In this document: in pieces, positions 1 through 7,800 of the stretch
How positions within the stretch are numbered: position 1 is the first letter of the stretch
How the letters are laid out: every line of letters starts with the position of its first letter
NCBI GenBank assembly: GCA_024235015.1
Contig: JACKNG010000001.1
Span: 1 to 64,000, forward strand
DNA length: 64,000 nt
Direction of reading: 5' to 3'
From: Gammaproteobacteria bacterium
Lineage (GTDB): Bacteria > Pseudomonadota > Gammaproteobacteria > Ga0077536
Program-made: the position numbers and the translations under genes
The notes under the pieces: generated by a model
The model's database searches: none
Told to the model about the DNA's origin: nothing
The model's input: the letters and a program-made list of their open reading frames with translations, nothing else

Positions 1-554
1 AAGCGCCGCGCGCGCTCGAGGTACTGCACGCGGACGCGTTCGAAGAATTCGACGCGTTCGCGCTCGAAGCGGTCCGCTGCGCCGCGTGCGCGCGCCCGCC
101 CCAGGGCCAGCGTGACGGGGGCGTCGAGGAGCAATGTGAGATGCGGCTGCAGCGTCGGATGGACCATCGCCTCGGCCTGGGCGATGAGTGTGCTGTCGAG
201 GCCGCGTCCACCGCCCTGGTAGGCGTAGGTGGCGTCGGTGAAGCGATCGCAGACGACCCAGTCACCGCGGGCCAGGGCGGGATCGATCACTTCGCCCACG
301 TGTTGCGCGCGCGCGGCGAACATCAGCAACAGTTCGGTCACCGGGACCATGTCGGTGGTGCCCGGGTCGAGCAGGAGATCGCGTATGCGCTCGCCCAGCG
401 GTGTGCCGCCGGGTTCGCGCGTCGCGACGACCGGGTGACCCTGCGCGCGCAGGCGCGCGACGACGTGGCTCACCGCGGTGGTCTTGCCGACGCCCTCGAT
501 GCCTTCGAAAGTAATGAAATGCGCGGACGGGTTTATGGCCAGGCCCCCTCTCAA
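1..554 (-). CDS. tmk: Thymidylate kinase (partial, cut by left edge)
   Basis: Phosphorylates dTMP to dTDP in the cytoplasm for DNA synthesis. The visible N-terminal part holds the P-loop (FEGIEGVGKTT), the dTMP-binding region with TREPGGTPLGE, the DRF motif (VVCDRFTDATYAYQGGGRGL) and the lid-side RFERE segment. The C-terminus lies outside the window. There is no ATG before the P-loop in frame. The candidates are TTG at 554, which overlaps the mltG stop (ATTGA), and CTG at 542, which has GAGAGGGGG just upstream; 554 is given but 542 is nearly as good. It is the last visible gene of the fab-pabC-mltG operon, a usual place for tmk (holB normally follows). Confidence 0.93.
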   Translation of the reverse strand, partial: MRGGLAINPSAHFITFEGIEGVGKTTAVSHVVARLRAQGHPVVATREPGGTPLGERIRDLLLDPGTTDMVPVTELLLMFAARAQHVGEVIDPALARGDWVVCDRFTDATYAYQGGGRGLDSTLIAQAEAMVHPTLQPHLTLLLDAPVTLALGRARARGAADRFERERVEFFERVRVQYLERARR

Positions 555-1564
555 TGGCTCAGTTGGTAGCGCCGGACCGCGGCGTTGTGCTCGCGCAGCG
601 AATCCGAGAAGTGATGCCCGCCTTCGCCGTTGGCGACGAAGTAGAGGGCGGTACCCGGGGCCGGGTTCAAGGCGGCGACGATCGCCGCCCGCCCGGGCAA
701 GGCGATCGGCGTCGGCGGCAGGCCGCGGCGCGTGTAGGTATTGTAGGGCGTGTCGCGTTGCAGATCCGCGCGGGTCAGGTTGCCGTCGAAGGCGTTGCCG
801 AGGCCGTAGATCACGGTCGGATCGGTCTGCAACTTCATGCCCTGTTCGAGGCGGCGGACGAAGACGCCGGCGATCGTCGCACGCTCACTCGCCACGCCGG
901 TTTCCTTTTCGATGATCGAGGCCATGACCAGGGCGTCGTAGGGCGTCTGGTAAGGCAGGTCCGGAGCACGTTCGGCCCAGGCCCGATCGAGCTCGCGGTG
1001 CATGCGGCGCGCCGCCCGCGCGAGGATGTCGAGGTCGCGCGTGCCGTAGTCGTAGTGGTAGGTCGCGGGGAAGAACAGGCCTTCGGGCGACGGCGCGTCC
1101 AGGCCGAGGGCGTCCAGGATCGCGCCATCGCTCATGCCGCGGGCGGCATGGGTCATGCCGCGCGCAGCGGCGAGCGCGGCGCGGACATCACCGAAGCGGA
1201 TACCCTCGATGAAGCGCACGGCGAAGACCTTGGTCTTCCCGGTGATCATCCGCTGCAACAGGTCGGCCAGGCTGTCGCCCGGCGCGACTTCGTAGGTGCC
1301 GGCCTGGAGCTTGCCGGCCAGCCCTGCCATCCGCGTGTGCCAGCTGAACAGTCGGTGATCGGCGATCCAGCCCTCGGCTTCCAGCGCGCGACCGACCTGT
1401 GCGACGCCCTGGCCGCGTGCGACGTGGAACAGCACGGGGCTGGTGAGGGCGAGTGGCGTGTCGAAGGCGCGTTCGATCTCGCGCCTGACAACGCTCAGTG
1501 TCACCACCGCGGCGGCAACCGCCACGAGCAGGCACAGGCCCAGCGCGCGCAGGCCGCGGGTCAT
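551..1564 (-). CDS. mltG: Endolytic murein transglycosylase MltG
   Basis: Inner-membrane lytic transglycosylase that cuts nascent glycan strands and releases them from the membrane. 337 residues: a short cytoplasmic start, one transmembrane segment (about residues 5-26), then the periplasmic YceG domain. The catalytic glutamate motif ASIIEKETG places the acid at E219, matching the E. coli position. FFPATYHY and the late SLREHNAAVRRY are family signatures. The ATG at 1564 overlaps the pabC stop as ATGA, which fits translational coupling; an upstream in-frame start at 1612 would run into pabC and add no recognisable sequence. Normal length for the family. Confidence 0.95.
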   Translation of the reverse strand: MTRGLRALGLCLLVAVAAAVVTLSVVRREIERAFDTPLALTSPVLFHVARGQGVAQVGRALEAEGWIADHRLFSWHTRMAGLAGKLQAGTYEVAPGDSLADLLQRMITGKTKVFAVRFIEGIRFGDVRAALAAARGMTHAARGMSDGAILDALGLDAPSPEGLFFPATYHYDYGTRDLDILARAARRMHRELDRAWAERAPDLPYQTPYDALVMASIIEKETGVASERATIAGVFVRRLEQGMKLQTDPTVIYGLGNAFDGNLTRADLQRDTPYNTYTRRGLPPTPIALPGRAAIVAALNPAPGTALYFVANGEGGHHFSDSLREHNAAVRRYQLSH

Positions 1565-2382
1565 GCCACCACGCCCTGCCCGCGCAGGTGCGCGGCGAGC
1601 TGCTCGGCACAATCGCGCGCCGTGAACACCCAGTCCGCATGGCCCCGCACCCGCGCGAGACTGCGGATGCCGATGATCGAATTGGTCACGAACAGCTCGT
1701 CAGCCGCGGCCAGCTCCGCGGGCGCCAGGGTACGTATTTCGCAACGCAGGCCGAGCGCCGGGGCGGCGGCGAGGACGGCCGCGCGCACGATGCCGGCGAC
1801 CCCGGCCCGTTCGAGGCCAGGGGTTAGGAGCCGATCGGCGCGGCGCACGAAGAGGTTGCTGCGGGTTCCTTCGACGAGGTTGCCGTCGACATCGCACATG
1901 AGGCCTTCGAAGCAGGCTTCGTCGGGCCATTCGGCGCTGGCCAGGACCTGGTCGAGCCGATTCAGATGCTTGATCCCGGCGATCGCCGGGTTGGCGCTCA
2001 CCGGGTGGCGGCAGAGCCATGCCTCGAGCGCGGCATCGGCCGCGGGCAGCTGCGGCCACGGATGCATGCTGACGATACGGCGTGGCTTAGCGGGACGCGC
2101 GGGGCGGTAACCCCGCCCGCCGCTGCCGCGGGTGAGGAGCAGCTTGACGACGCCACTGGCCCGTCCGCGGCCCAACTGCCGTATCTCCGCTTCGAGCAGT
2201 TCGCGCGGCGGCGCCTCGAGGCCGAGACGCCGGGCGTCGGCACCCAGGCGGGCCAGGTGGGCATCGAGGGCAAGCGCGGCGCCGTGGTGCCAGGCGATGG
2301 TTTCGAACAGGCCATCCCCGTAGGCCAGCCCGCGGTCTGCAACGTCGACGCTGGTCGCCGCCTGGCCATCGACGAGGATCAT
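1561..2382 (-). CDS. pabC: Aminodeoxychorismate lyase
   Basis: PLP enzyme that converts 4-amino-4-deoxychorismate to p-aminobenzoate and pyruvate for folate synthesis. 273 residues of the fold IV aminotransferase family. RGLAYGDGLFETI lies near the N-terminus, the PLP lysine is K138 in GIKHLNRLDQVLA, and NLVEGTRSNLF is the conserved C-terminal motif that contacts the substrate carboxylate and PLP phosphate. It sits 45 bp after fabF and overlaps mltG by 4 bp, the standard order. A D-amino-acid or branched-chain aminotransferase is possible from fold alone, but the context favours PabC. Confidence 0.93.
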   Translation of the reverse strand: MILVDGQAATSVDVADRGLAYGDGLFETIAWHHGAALALDAHLARLGADARRLGLEAPPRELLEAEIRQLGRGRASGVVKLLLTRGSGGRGYRPARPAKPRRIVSMHPWPQLPAADAALEAWLCRHPVSANPAIAGIKHLNRLDQVLASAEWPDEACFEGLMCDVDGNLVEGTRSNLFVRRADRLLTPGLERAGVAGIVRAAVLAAAPALGLRCEIRTLAPAELAAADELFVTNSIIGIRSLARVRGHADWVFTARDCAEQLAAHLRGQGVVA

Positions 2383-2427
2383 GCCGGCCGGCCGCCGTGC
2401 TGCGCGCCGGGGCGGTACCGCGCGCGC

Positions 2428-3663
2428 TCAGAAGCGGGTGAACACCAGGGTGCCGTTGGTGCCACCGAAACCGAAGGAATTCGACAGCGCGACCCGGATT
2501 TCCATCTCGCGCGCCACGTTGGGCACGTAGTCGAGGTCGCATTCCGGATCGGGGTTGGTCAGGTTGATGGTGGGTGGCGCGACCTGGTCACGGAGGGCCA
2601 GGATCGAATACACCGCCTCCGCCCCGCCGGCGGCGCCGAGCATGTGGCCGACCATCGACTTGGTCGAACTCATGGCGAGCTTGTAGGCGTGATCGCCGAA
2701 CAGCGCCTTGACCGCGTCGGTCTCGGCCTTGTCGCCGGCCGGGGTCGACGTGCCGTGGGCGTTGATGTAATGCACGTCCTTGATGTCGAGCCTGGCATCG
2801 GCCAGCGCCATGCGCATGCAATCCGCTGCACCCTCACCGTTCGGCGACGGCGCGGTCATGTGGTAGGCATCGCTGTTCATGGCGAAGCCGGCGAGCTCGG
2901 CGTAGATGTTCGCGCCGCGTGCCTGGGCGTGCTCGAGCGATTCGAGCACCAGCACGCCGGCGCCATCACTGAGCACGAAACCATCGCGTTCGGCATCCCA
3001 TGGACGGCTGGCCGCCGCCGGGTCGTCGTTGCGCGTGGACAGGGCCTTGGCCGAGGCGAAGCCCCCGATGCCGGTCGGACAGGTGGCGAACTCTGCACCG
3101 CCGGCGATGATGACGTCCTGCTCGCCGCGTTCGATCGTGCGCGCGGCGAGGCCGATGCAATGGGCACCGGTCGAACAGGCCGACACCACCGCGTAGTTGG
3201 GGCCCTTGATGCCGTACTTGATCGAGAGGTTGCCGGCGATCATGTTGATGATGTTGCTCGGCACGAAGAACGGCGAGATGCGTCGCGGCCCGCCATCGAG
3301 AAATGACTGGTAACCCTTCTCGATGCCCGGCAGCCCGCCGATACCCGAACCGATGATGGTGCCGATGCGCTTGGCGTTGGCCTCGGTAATCTCGAGCCCG
3401 GCATCGTCGATGGCCTGGATGGCCGCGGCCAGACCGTAGTGGATGAACGGGTCCATCTTGCGCGCATCCTTGGCCGAGACGTACTGGGTGACGTCGAAAT
3501 CCTTGATCTCGCCCGCGATACGCGTGGAGAAGCCCGAGGCATCGAACACCGTGATCGGGCCGATTCCGCTCACGCCATTGAGGGTGTTCTGCCAGGATGC
3601 GCTGGCGCTATTACCGTTCGGCGCGACGAGGCCGAGACCCGTGACTACAACGCGGTGCGTCAA
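2428..3663 (-). CDS. fabF: 3-oxoacyl-ACP synthase II (KAS II)
   Basis: Condenses malonyl-ACP with a growing acyl-ACP during fatty-acid elongation. 411 residues, full length. The Cys-His-His active site is C163 (VVSACSTGAHC), H303 (NAHGTSTPAGD) and H340 (STKSMVGHMLGAAGG). The C-terminal SNSFGFGGTNG motif is present. It follows acpP, separated by a terminator-like hairpin that could reduce fabF transcription relative to acpP. No KAS III (fabH) gene is in the cluster, so chain initiation must be encoded elsewhere. Confidence 0.97.
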   Translation of the reverse strand: MTHRVVVTGLGLVAPNGNSASASWQNTLNGVSGIGPITVFDASGFSTRIAGEIKDFDVTQYVSAKDARKMDPFIHYGLAAAIQAIDDAGLEITEANAKRIGTIIGSGIGGLPGIEKGYQSFLDGGPRRISPFFVPSNIINMIAGNLSIKYGIKGPNYAVVSACSTGAHCIGLAARTIERGEQDVIIAGGAEFATCPTGIGGFASAKALSTRNDDPAAASRPWDAERDGFVLSDGAGVLVLESLEHAQARGANIYAELAGFAMNSDAYHMTAPSPNGEGAADCMRMALADARLDIKDVHYINAHGTSTPAGDKAETDAVKALFGDHAYKLAMSSTKSMVGHMLGAAGGAEAVYSILALRDQVAPPTINLTNPDPECDLDYVPNVAREMEIRVALSNSFGFGGTNGTLVFTRF

Positions 3664-3689
3664 CTTGAAAATTCCTTAATATTTGAAGC

Positions 3690-3735
3690 GCCCAGAAAAG
3701 GAAAAGGCCGCGCTTCATTGACGAATCGCGGCCTT
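3690..3735 (-). terminator. Terminator-like hairpin between acpP and fabF
   Basis: On the minus strand a 9-bp perfect stem AAGGCCGCG (3735-3727) pairs with CGCGGCCTT (3712-3704) around a 14-base loop. It is followed at once by a pyrimidine run, TTCCTTTTCT. This is the form of a rho-independent terminator and lies just downstream of the acpP stop. As fabF and the later genes run in the same direction, it probably lets part of the transcription through, giving more acpP than fabF message. Confidence 0.75.
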
Positions 3736-3755
3736 GTCTCGTTCCGGTGTAGTGT

Positions 3756-3995
3756 TCAGGATTCCAGGTGTTCGTTGATGTAATCGATGGCTTGCTGGAC
3801 GGTCGTGATCTTCTCGGCTTCCTCGTCCGGAATTTCAGTCTTGAATTCTTCTTCCAGTGCCATGACGAGTTCGACAGTGTCCAGGGAATCGGCGCCCAGA
3901 TCGTCGACGAAGGATGCCTCGTTGGTGACTTCTTCTTCTTTTACGCCCAACTGTTCCACGACGATCTTCTTGACACGTTCTTCAACGCTGCTCAT
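3756..3995 (-). CDS. acpP: Acyl carrier protein
   Basis: Carries acyl intermediates on a 4'-phosphopantetheine arm during fatty-acid and lipid A synthesis. 79 residues, strongly acidic. The attachment serine is S37 in DDLGADSLDTVELVMALE. A good ribosome site (GGAGGAA) lies 8-9 bases before the ATG. It is preceded by a 168-bp gap with a likely promoter and followed by a terminator, so it is probably expressed partly as its own unit. The holo-form needs AcpS, which is encoded at 16039-16431. Confidence 0.98.
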   Translation of the reverse strand: MSSVEERVKKIVVEQLGVKEEEVTNEASFVDDLGADSLDTVELVMALEEEFKTEIPDEEAEKITTVQQAIDYINEHLES

Positions 3996-4020
3996 CGGCT
4001 GAAATTCCTCCCAAATTGGT

Positions 4021-4093
4021 GCCGCCAGTTCGGCGGCGGGTGTTAGTTTAGTGTAAACGGTTCAAATCGCAAGCAAACGCGCTTTTTGCGCGT
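4021..4093 (-). promoter_or_regulatory. Candidate acpP promoter and leader hairpin
   Basis: The 168 bases between fabG and acpP are locally A+T-rich. On the minus strand TACACT (4055-4050) could be a -10 element, with a weak GTTTGC 17 bases upstream. The predicted leader contains a hairpin, GCCGCC/GGCGGC (4021-4037, 5-base loop). A second small hairpin ACGCGC/GCGCGT with a T5 loop (4077-4093) lies further upstream. A separate acpP promoter is known in E. coli; the exact boxes here are inference. Confidence 0.4.
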
Positions 4094-4163
4094 CAATTCG
4101 ACTGCAAAAACATCGAATTACTGGTCAATCGACGGCGCAATCCGTCGTCGATCGGCGCACCAC

Positions 4164-4904
4164 TCACGCCATGTACATACCGCCGTTGACGTGAATGGTT
4201 TCACCCGTGATGTAAGCCGCGCCGTCACCGGCGAGAAAGACGATCGCGGCGGCGATTTCGTCCGCCGCGCCCATGCGCCCCATCGGTATGCGGGCAAGGG
4301 TCGCAGCCTGCTGCTCATCGGTCAGCTTGCGCGTCATGTCGGTATCGATGAAGCCGGGCGCGACGGTGTTGACCGTGATACCGCGATTGGCGACTTCCTG
4401 CGCCAGCGACTTGCTGAAACCGACCACGCCGGCCTTGGCCGCGGCGTAGTTGGCCTGGCCGGCATTGCCCGAGATACCGACGACGGAGGTGACGTTGATG
4501 ATGCGCCCGAAGCGCGCCTTGAGCATGCCGCGCAGGACGCGTCGCGTGAGCATGAACACGGCATCGAGGTTGGCACGCATCACGGTCGACCATTCTTCGT
4601 CCTTCATGCGCAGGAGCAGGTTGTCGCGCGTCACGCCGGCATTGTTGACCAGGACCAACGGTGTCAGCCCGGCTTCGTCGAGGGCGGCGAAGAAGGCCTC
4701 GATGGACGCCGGCTCGGTGACGTCGAGCGGCAACGCCGCGCGCAGGCGCCCGCTGTCGTCGAGCGCCGCGTGGATGGCGTCGAGACCGGCTTGGCCGGTG
4801 GCCGTGCCGACGATGTCGAAACCGGCCGCGGCGAGGGCACGCGCCGTCGCCAGGCCGATGCCACGGCTGGCGCCGGTGACGATGGCAATGTGTGCAGTGC
4901 TCAT
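4164..4904 (-). CDS. fabG: 3-oxoacyl-ACP reductase
   Basis: NADPH-dependent reduction of 3-oxoacyl-ACP in the elongation cycle. 246 residues, classical short-chain dehydrogenase. The cofactor motif is TGASRGIG (residues 10-17), NNAG is at 87-90, and the catalytic residues are S140, Y153 and K157 (YAAAK). The ITGETIHVNGGMYM ending is typical of FabG. It lies 4 bp after fabD, which confirms the assignment among many SDR paralogues. Confidence 0.96.
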   Translation of the reverse strand: MSTAHIAIVTGASRGIGLATARALAAAGFDIVGTATGQAGLDAIHAALDDSGRLRAALPLDVTEPASIEAFFAALDEAGLTPLVLVNNAGVTRDNLLLRMKDEEWSTVMRANLDAVFMLTRRVLRGMLKARFGRIINVTSVVGISGNAGQANYAAAKAGVVGFSKSLAQEVANRGITVNTVAPGFIDTDMTRKLTDEQQAATLARIPMGRMGAADEIAAAIVFLAGDGAAYITGETIHVNGGMYMA

Positions 4905-4908
4905 GTTC

Positions 4909-5874
4909 CTATCCTTCGCCGGCGAGTTCGCGGGCCGTTGCGCGCAGGCTGTCGGGGTCGCCCAGCGAGGTGCAGGCGATGCCGCGATCGATGCGCTTGA
5001 TCAAGGCAGCCAGCACCTTGCCCGGCCCGCATTCGCAGACCTGGGTGACGCCAGCCGCAGCGAAGCGTTCGATGGTTTCGATCCAACGCACGGGCGAATG
5101 CAGCTGGCTGACCAGGGCAGCACGGATGGCGTCCGCCTCGTCGTGGGTACCGAGGTCGACGTTGTGCACGATGCTCGTGTCGGGCGCGCCGAACTCGATA
5201 CCGGCGAGGCGTTCGGCCAGGCGCGTGGCGGCAGGCTGCATCAGGGCGCAGTGCGCCGGTACGCTGACCGGCAGCGTCATGGCACGCTTGGCCCCGCGCG
5301 CGGCGGCCAGTTCGCAGGCACGGGCCACGGCGTCGCGACTGCCGGCGATGACGATCTGCCCCGGGGCGTTGAGATTGGCCGCGCTGCAGGTGCCGCCGTC
5401 CGCGGCAGCCGCGACGCAGGCGGCGGCGACGGCGTCCGCATCGAGACCCAGGATCGCCGCCATCGCGCCCTCGCCCTGCGGTACCGCTTCCTGCATGTAG
5501 CGCCCGCGGTCGGCGACCAGCGCGACGGCGGCGGCGTAGTCGAGCGCGCCGGCACACACCAGCGCGGTGTATTCGCCGAAGCTGTGGCCGGCCATCCAGG
5601 CCGGGCGCGGGCCGCCGCAGTCGAGCCAGGCGTCCCAGGTTGCCACGCTCGCCGCGAGCAGCGCCGGCTGGGTGTTGCGGGTGCTGTTGAGGGCGTCTTC
5701 GGGGCCATTGCTGACCAGGTCCCAGAGATCGAAGCCCAGCACCTCGGAGGCGCTGGCGAAACGCTGCCGAACCAGTGCGAAGCCGTCGGCCATGGCATTC
5801 ATCATGCCCACCGCCTGCGAACCCTGGCCGGGGAAGACGAAAGCGAGGTGAGCCAGCTGGGCGTCTGCGTTCAT
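4909..5874 (-). CDS. fabD: Malonyl-CoA:ACP transacylase
   Basis: Transfers malonyl from CoA to ACP, providing extender units for fatty-acid synthesis. 321 residues. FVFPGQGSQ is near the N-terminus, the nucleophile is S98 in GHSFGEY, and H208 (VPAHCALM) completes the dyad. The ATG at 5874 overlaps the plsX stop as ATGA. A longer in-frame extension upstream is arginine-rich out-of-frame reading of plsX and is not part of the protein. In E. coli fabH lies between plsX and fabD; here the two genes touch directly. Confidence 0.97.
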   Translation of the reverse strand: MNADAQLAHLAFVFPGQGSQAVGMMNAMADGFALVRQRFASASEVLGFDLWDLVSNGPEDALNSTRNTQPALLAASVATWDAWLDCGGPRPAWMAGHSFGEYTALVCAGALDYAAAVALVADRGRYMQEAVPQGEGAMAAILGLDADAVAAACVAAAADGGTCSAANLNAPGQIVIAGSRDAVARACELAAARGAKRAMTLPVSVPAHCALMQPAATRLAERLAGIEFGAPDTSIVHNVDLGTHDEADAIRAALVSQLHSPVRWIETIERFAAAGVTQVCECGPGKVLAALIKRIDRGIACTSLGDPDSLRATARELAGEG

Positions 5875-6896
5875 AGGGTTTCTTCGCTGCTGTCGAGCAT
5901 GTTCTCGAGCAGGTGGCTGATGCGTTCCGGAACGGCCTTCTCGGCCTCGACGATGGCGACGTCGATAGCATGGGCAAAGGACAGCACGTCGGCGCTGCCG
6001 TGGCTCTTGACCACGGTGCCGCGCAGGCCGACCAGGCTGGCGCCGTTGTAGCGGCGCGGATCGGCGCGATTGCGCAGTCCCTTGAGCGCCGGCAGCGCGC
6101 ACAGCGCGCCCAGCTTGGTGAACAGGTTGCGCTTGAACTCCTGGCGCGCGATCTCGGTCAGCATGCGGGCAACGCCCTCGCTGGCCTTGAGTGCGACGTT
6201 ACCGACGAAACCGTCGCACACGATGACGTCGAACTTGCTGGAGAAGATGTCGTTGCCCTCGGCGAAGCCGACGTAATTGAGTGGGCTCTTCTCCAGCAGC
6301 AGCGCGGTCTGCTTGACGCGATCGTTGCCCTTGATCTCTTCCTCGCCGACGTTGAGCAGGGCGACCCGCGGCCGCTCGCGGTTGTCGACGGCCTCGGCCA
6401 GCACGGCGCCCATGGCCGCGAAGCGAAACAGCTCGGCCGAACTCGAATCGACGTTGGCACCGAGGTCGAGCATGTGGGTGGGGCGGCCCAGGCCCGGCAG
6501 GCAGGCGCAGATCGCTGGGCGATCGATGCCGGGCAGCGTTTTCAGCACGAAGCGTGCGATGGCCATGAGGGCGCCGGTATTGCCGGCGCTGACGCTGGCG
6601 GCGGCAGCGCCGGTGCGGACCTGGTCGATGGCGACGCGCATCGACGATTCGCGCTTGCCGCGCAACGCCGCGGACGGGCGCTCGTGCATCTCGACCACCT
6701 GCGGGGCATGGATGAAACTCGCGCGGGCATGGCGCACCAGGCCGTGGCGTTCGAGCTCGGGCATGACGCGGGCCTCGTCGCCGACCAGCGCGAGCTCGAG
6801 CCCCGCATGCGAGGCCAGCGCGCGTGCAGCCGCGGCGACGGTCACTTCGGGGCCGAAGTCACCGCCCATGGCGTCGATACTGATACGGATGGTCAC
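5871..6896 (-). CDS. plsX: Phosphate acyltransferase PlsX
   Basis: Makes acyl-phosphate from acyl-ACP and phosphate, the donor for PlsY in phospholipid synthesis; peripheral to the inner membrane. 341 residues from the GTG at 6896. That start was chosen because the protein then opens TIRISIDAMGGDFGPE, the family's usual beginning; another GTG at 6938 would add 14 unconserved residues. LGANVDSSSAELFRFAAMG and CDGFVGNVALKASEG are conserved PlsX motifs. It lies between rpmF (93 bp gap) and fabD (4-bp overlap). Confidence 0.95.
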   Translation of the reverse strand: MTIRISIDAMGGDFGPEVTVAAAARALASHAGLELALVGDEARVMPELERHGLVRHARASFIHAPQVVEMHERPSAALRGKRESSMRVAIDQVRTGAAAASVSAGNTGALMAIARFVLKTLPGIDRPAICACLPGLGRPTHMLDLGANVDSSSAELFRFAAMGAVLAEAVDNRERPRVALLNVGEEEIKGNDRVKQTALLLEKSPLNYVGFAEGNDIFSSKFDVIVCDGFVGNVALKASEGVARMLTEIARQEFKRNLFTKLGALCALPALKGLRNRADPRRYNGASLVGLRGTVVKSHGSADVLSFAHAIDVAIVEAEKAVPERISHLLENMLDSSEETL

Positions 6897-6989
6897 TGGT
6901 GGGGCAGCCGGATCGCGCTCACCGTGCGCTTGCCTCACGGTTGCGGGCGGCGGTGGCGCGGGATCGCGGTCCCGCGCCGTTCCCGGTAC

Positions 6990-7166
6990 TTACTCGGCGT
7001 CGGGCAGGACCTTCTTGCCGCGGTAGTAACCGTCGGCGCTGACATGGTGGCGGCGATGGGTTTCCCCCGTGGTCGCATCTTCCGACAGGGTCGGTTTCTT
7101 CAGCCCATCGTGGGCACGGCGCATGCCGCGTCGCGACGGGGTCGACTTGTTCTGTTGTACGGCCAT
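6990..7166 (-). CDS. rpmF: 50S ribosomal protein L32
   Basis: Small structural protein of the large ribosomal subunit. 58 residues, starting MAVQQNKSTPSRRGMRRAHD and ending GYYRGKKVLPDAE, both diagnostic of proteobacterial L32. It lacks the zinc-binding cysteines of some L32 types, as usual in Gammaproteobacteria. It sits 24 bp after yceD and 93 bp before plsX, its conserved position, linking ribosome and membrane synthesis in one transcript. It is short enough to be missed by length-filtered gene finding. Confidence 0.97.
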   Translation of the reverse strand: MAVQQNKSTPSRRGMRRAHDGLKKPTLSEDATTGETHRRHHVSADGYYRGKKVLPDAE

Positions 7167-7190
7167 GGCTTTCTCGGCTCCAAGCGTCGT

Positions 7191-7709
7191 TCAATGATCT
7201 TCGTCCCGCTGCTGGTCGAGCATCGCGCCCAGGCCTGCAAACGGTTTGTAATGCGCATCCTCGGCGGCAGTCTGCGCTTCCTCGCGCCCGGCGCAGTCCT
7301 GCGCCGGGTGGCGGGGAATCATCGGGCAGGCGAGCAACAGCTCGTCTTCGATCAATCCCCACAGGGCCAGCTTGCCGCCGCTGACCTCGACCAGGTCCTC
7401 GTCATCGTCGAGCACCGGCATCTCGTTGTCCGGATCGCCCAGTACGAGGGCGAGCCGGCCGCGCAGCTCGAGTGGCATCCATTCCAGGCAACGCTGGCAG
7501 CGCGCTTCCAGTGTTGCCGTGAACTCGCCTTCGACCAGGACGCGCGAGTGCTCGTCACGGCGCAATCCGAGGCGTGCGCTGACCGGGCCGGCGAGGCGGA
7601 AATTTCCGCCGATACGCGTCAGGCTGGCGGCCTCGATGTCGCCCGCGAGCAACCCGCCGTCTGCGAGCAGCCGACGATAATCCACGGCAGAAGGTAATCG
7701 GGGGGCCAT
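7191..7709 (-). CDS. yceD: YceD/DUF177 family protein (23S rRNA accumulation)
   Basis: YceD proteins are needed for normal 23S rRNA levels in bacteria and chloroplasts; the mechanism is unclear. 172 residues, with the CQRCLEWM CxxC pair in the middle and an acidic patch (DDDEDLVEV) before WGLIEDELLLACPMIPRH, the family signature. A second Cys pair (CPMIPRHPAQDC) follows. It heads the rpmF-fab operon as in most proteobacteria. The ATG at 7709 lies only 11 bases after a perfect TATAAT, so the message may be nearly leaderless and there is no clear ribosome site. Confidence 0.9.
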   Translation of the reverse strand: MAPRLPSAVDYRRLLADGGLLAGDIEAASLTRIGGNFRLAGPVSARLGLRRDEHSRVLVEGEFTATLEARCQRCLEWMPLELRGRLALVLGDPDNEMPVLDDDEDLVEVSGGKLALWGLIEDELLLACPMIPRHPAQDCAGREEAQTAAEDAHYKPFAGLGAMLDQQRDEDH

Positions 7710-7720
7710 CGGGGCGGCGT

Positions 7721-7726
7721 ATTATA
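7721..7726 (-). promoter_or_regulatory. Perfect -10 box for the yceD-rpmF-fab operon
   Basis: TATAAT on the minus strand, in the 91-bp gap between divergent yceD and maf. No good TTGACA is present at 16-18 bp. Only 11 bases separate the box from the yceD ATG, so a start 6-8 bases downstream would give a leader of about 3-5 bases. Confidence 0.55.
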
Positions 7727-7800
7727 GGACAAGCTTCCGCCAAGAGCATCAAAGATTTGCACCTCGAGTCCACCGCCTGTCGCGCGGCCCGGGTGGTCGC

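Noticed and set aside
4046..4065. GGTTCAAATC, like a tRNA T-loop
   Set aside because: No T-stem, anticodon arm or acceptor pairing on either strand; it is part of the acpP promoter region.
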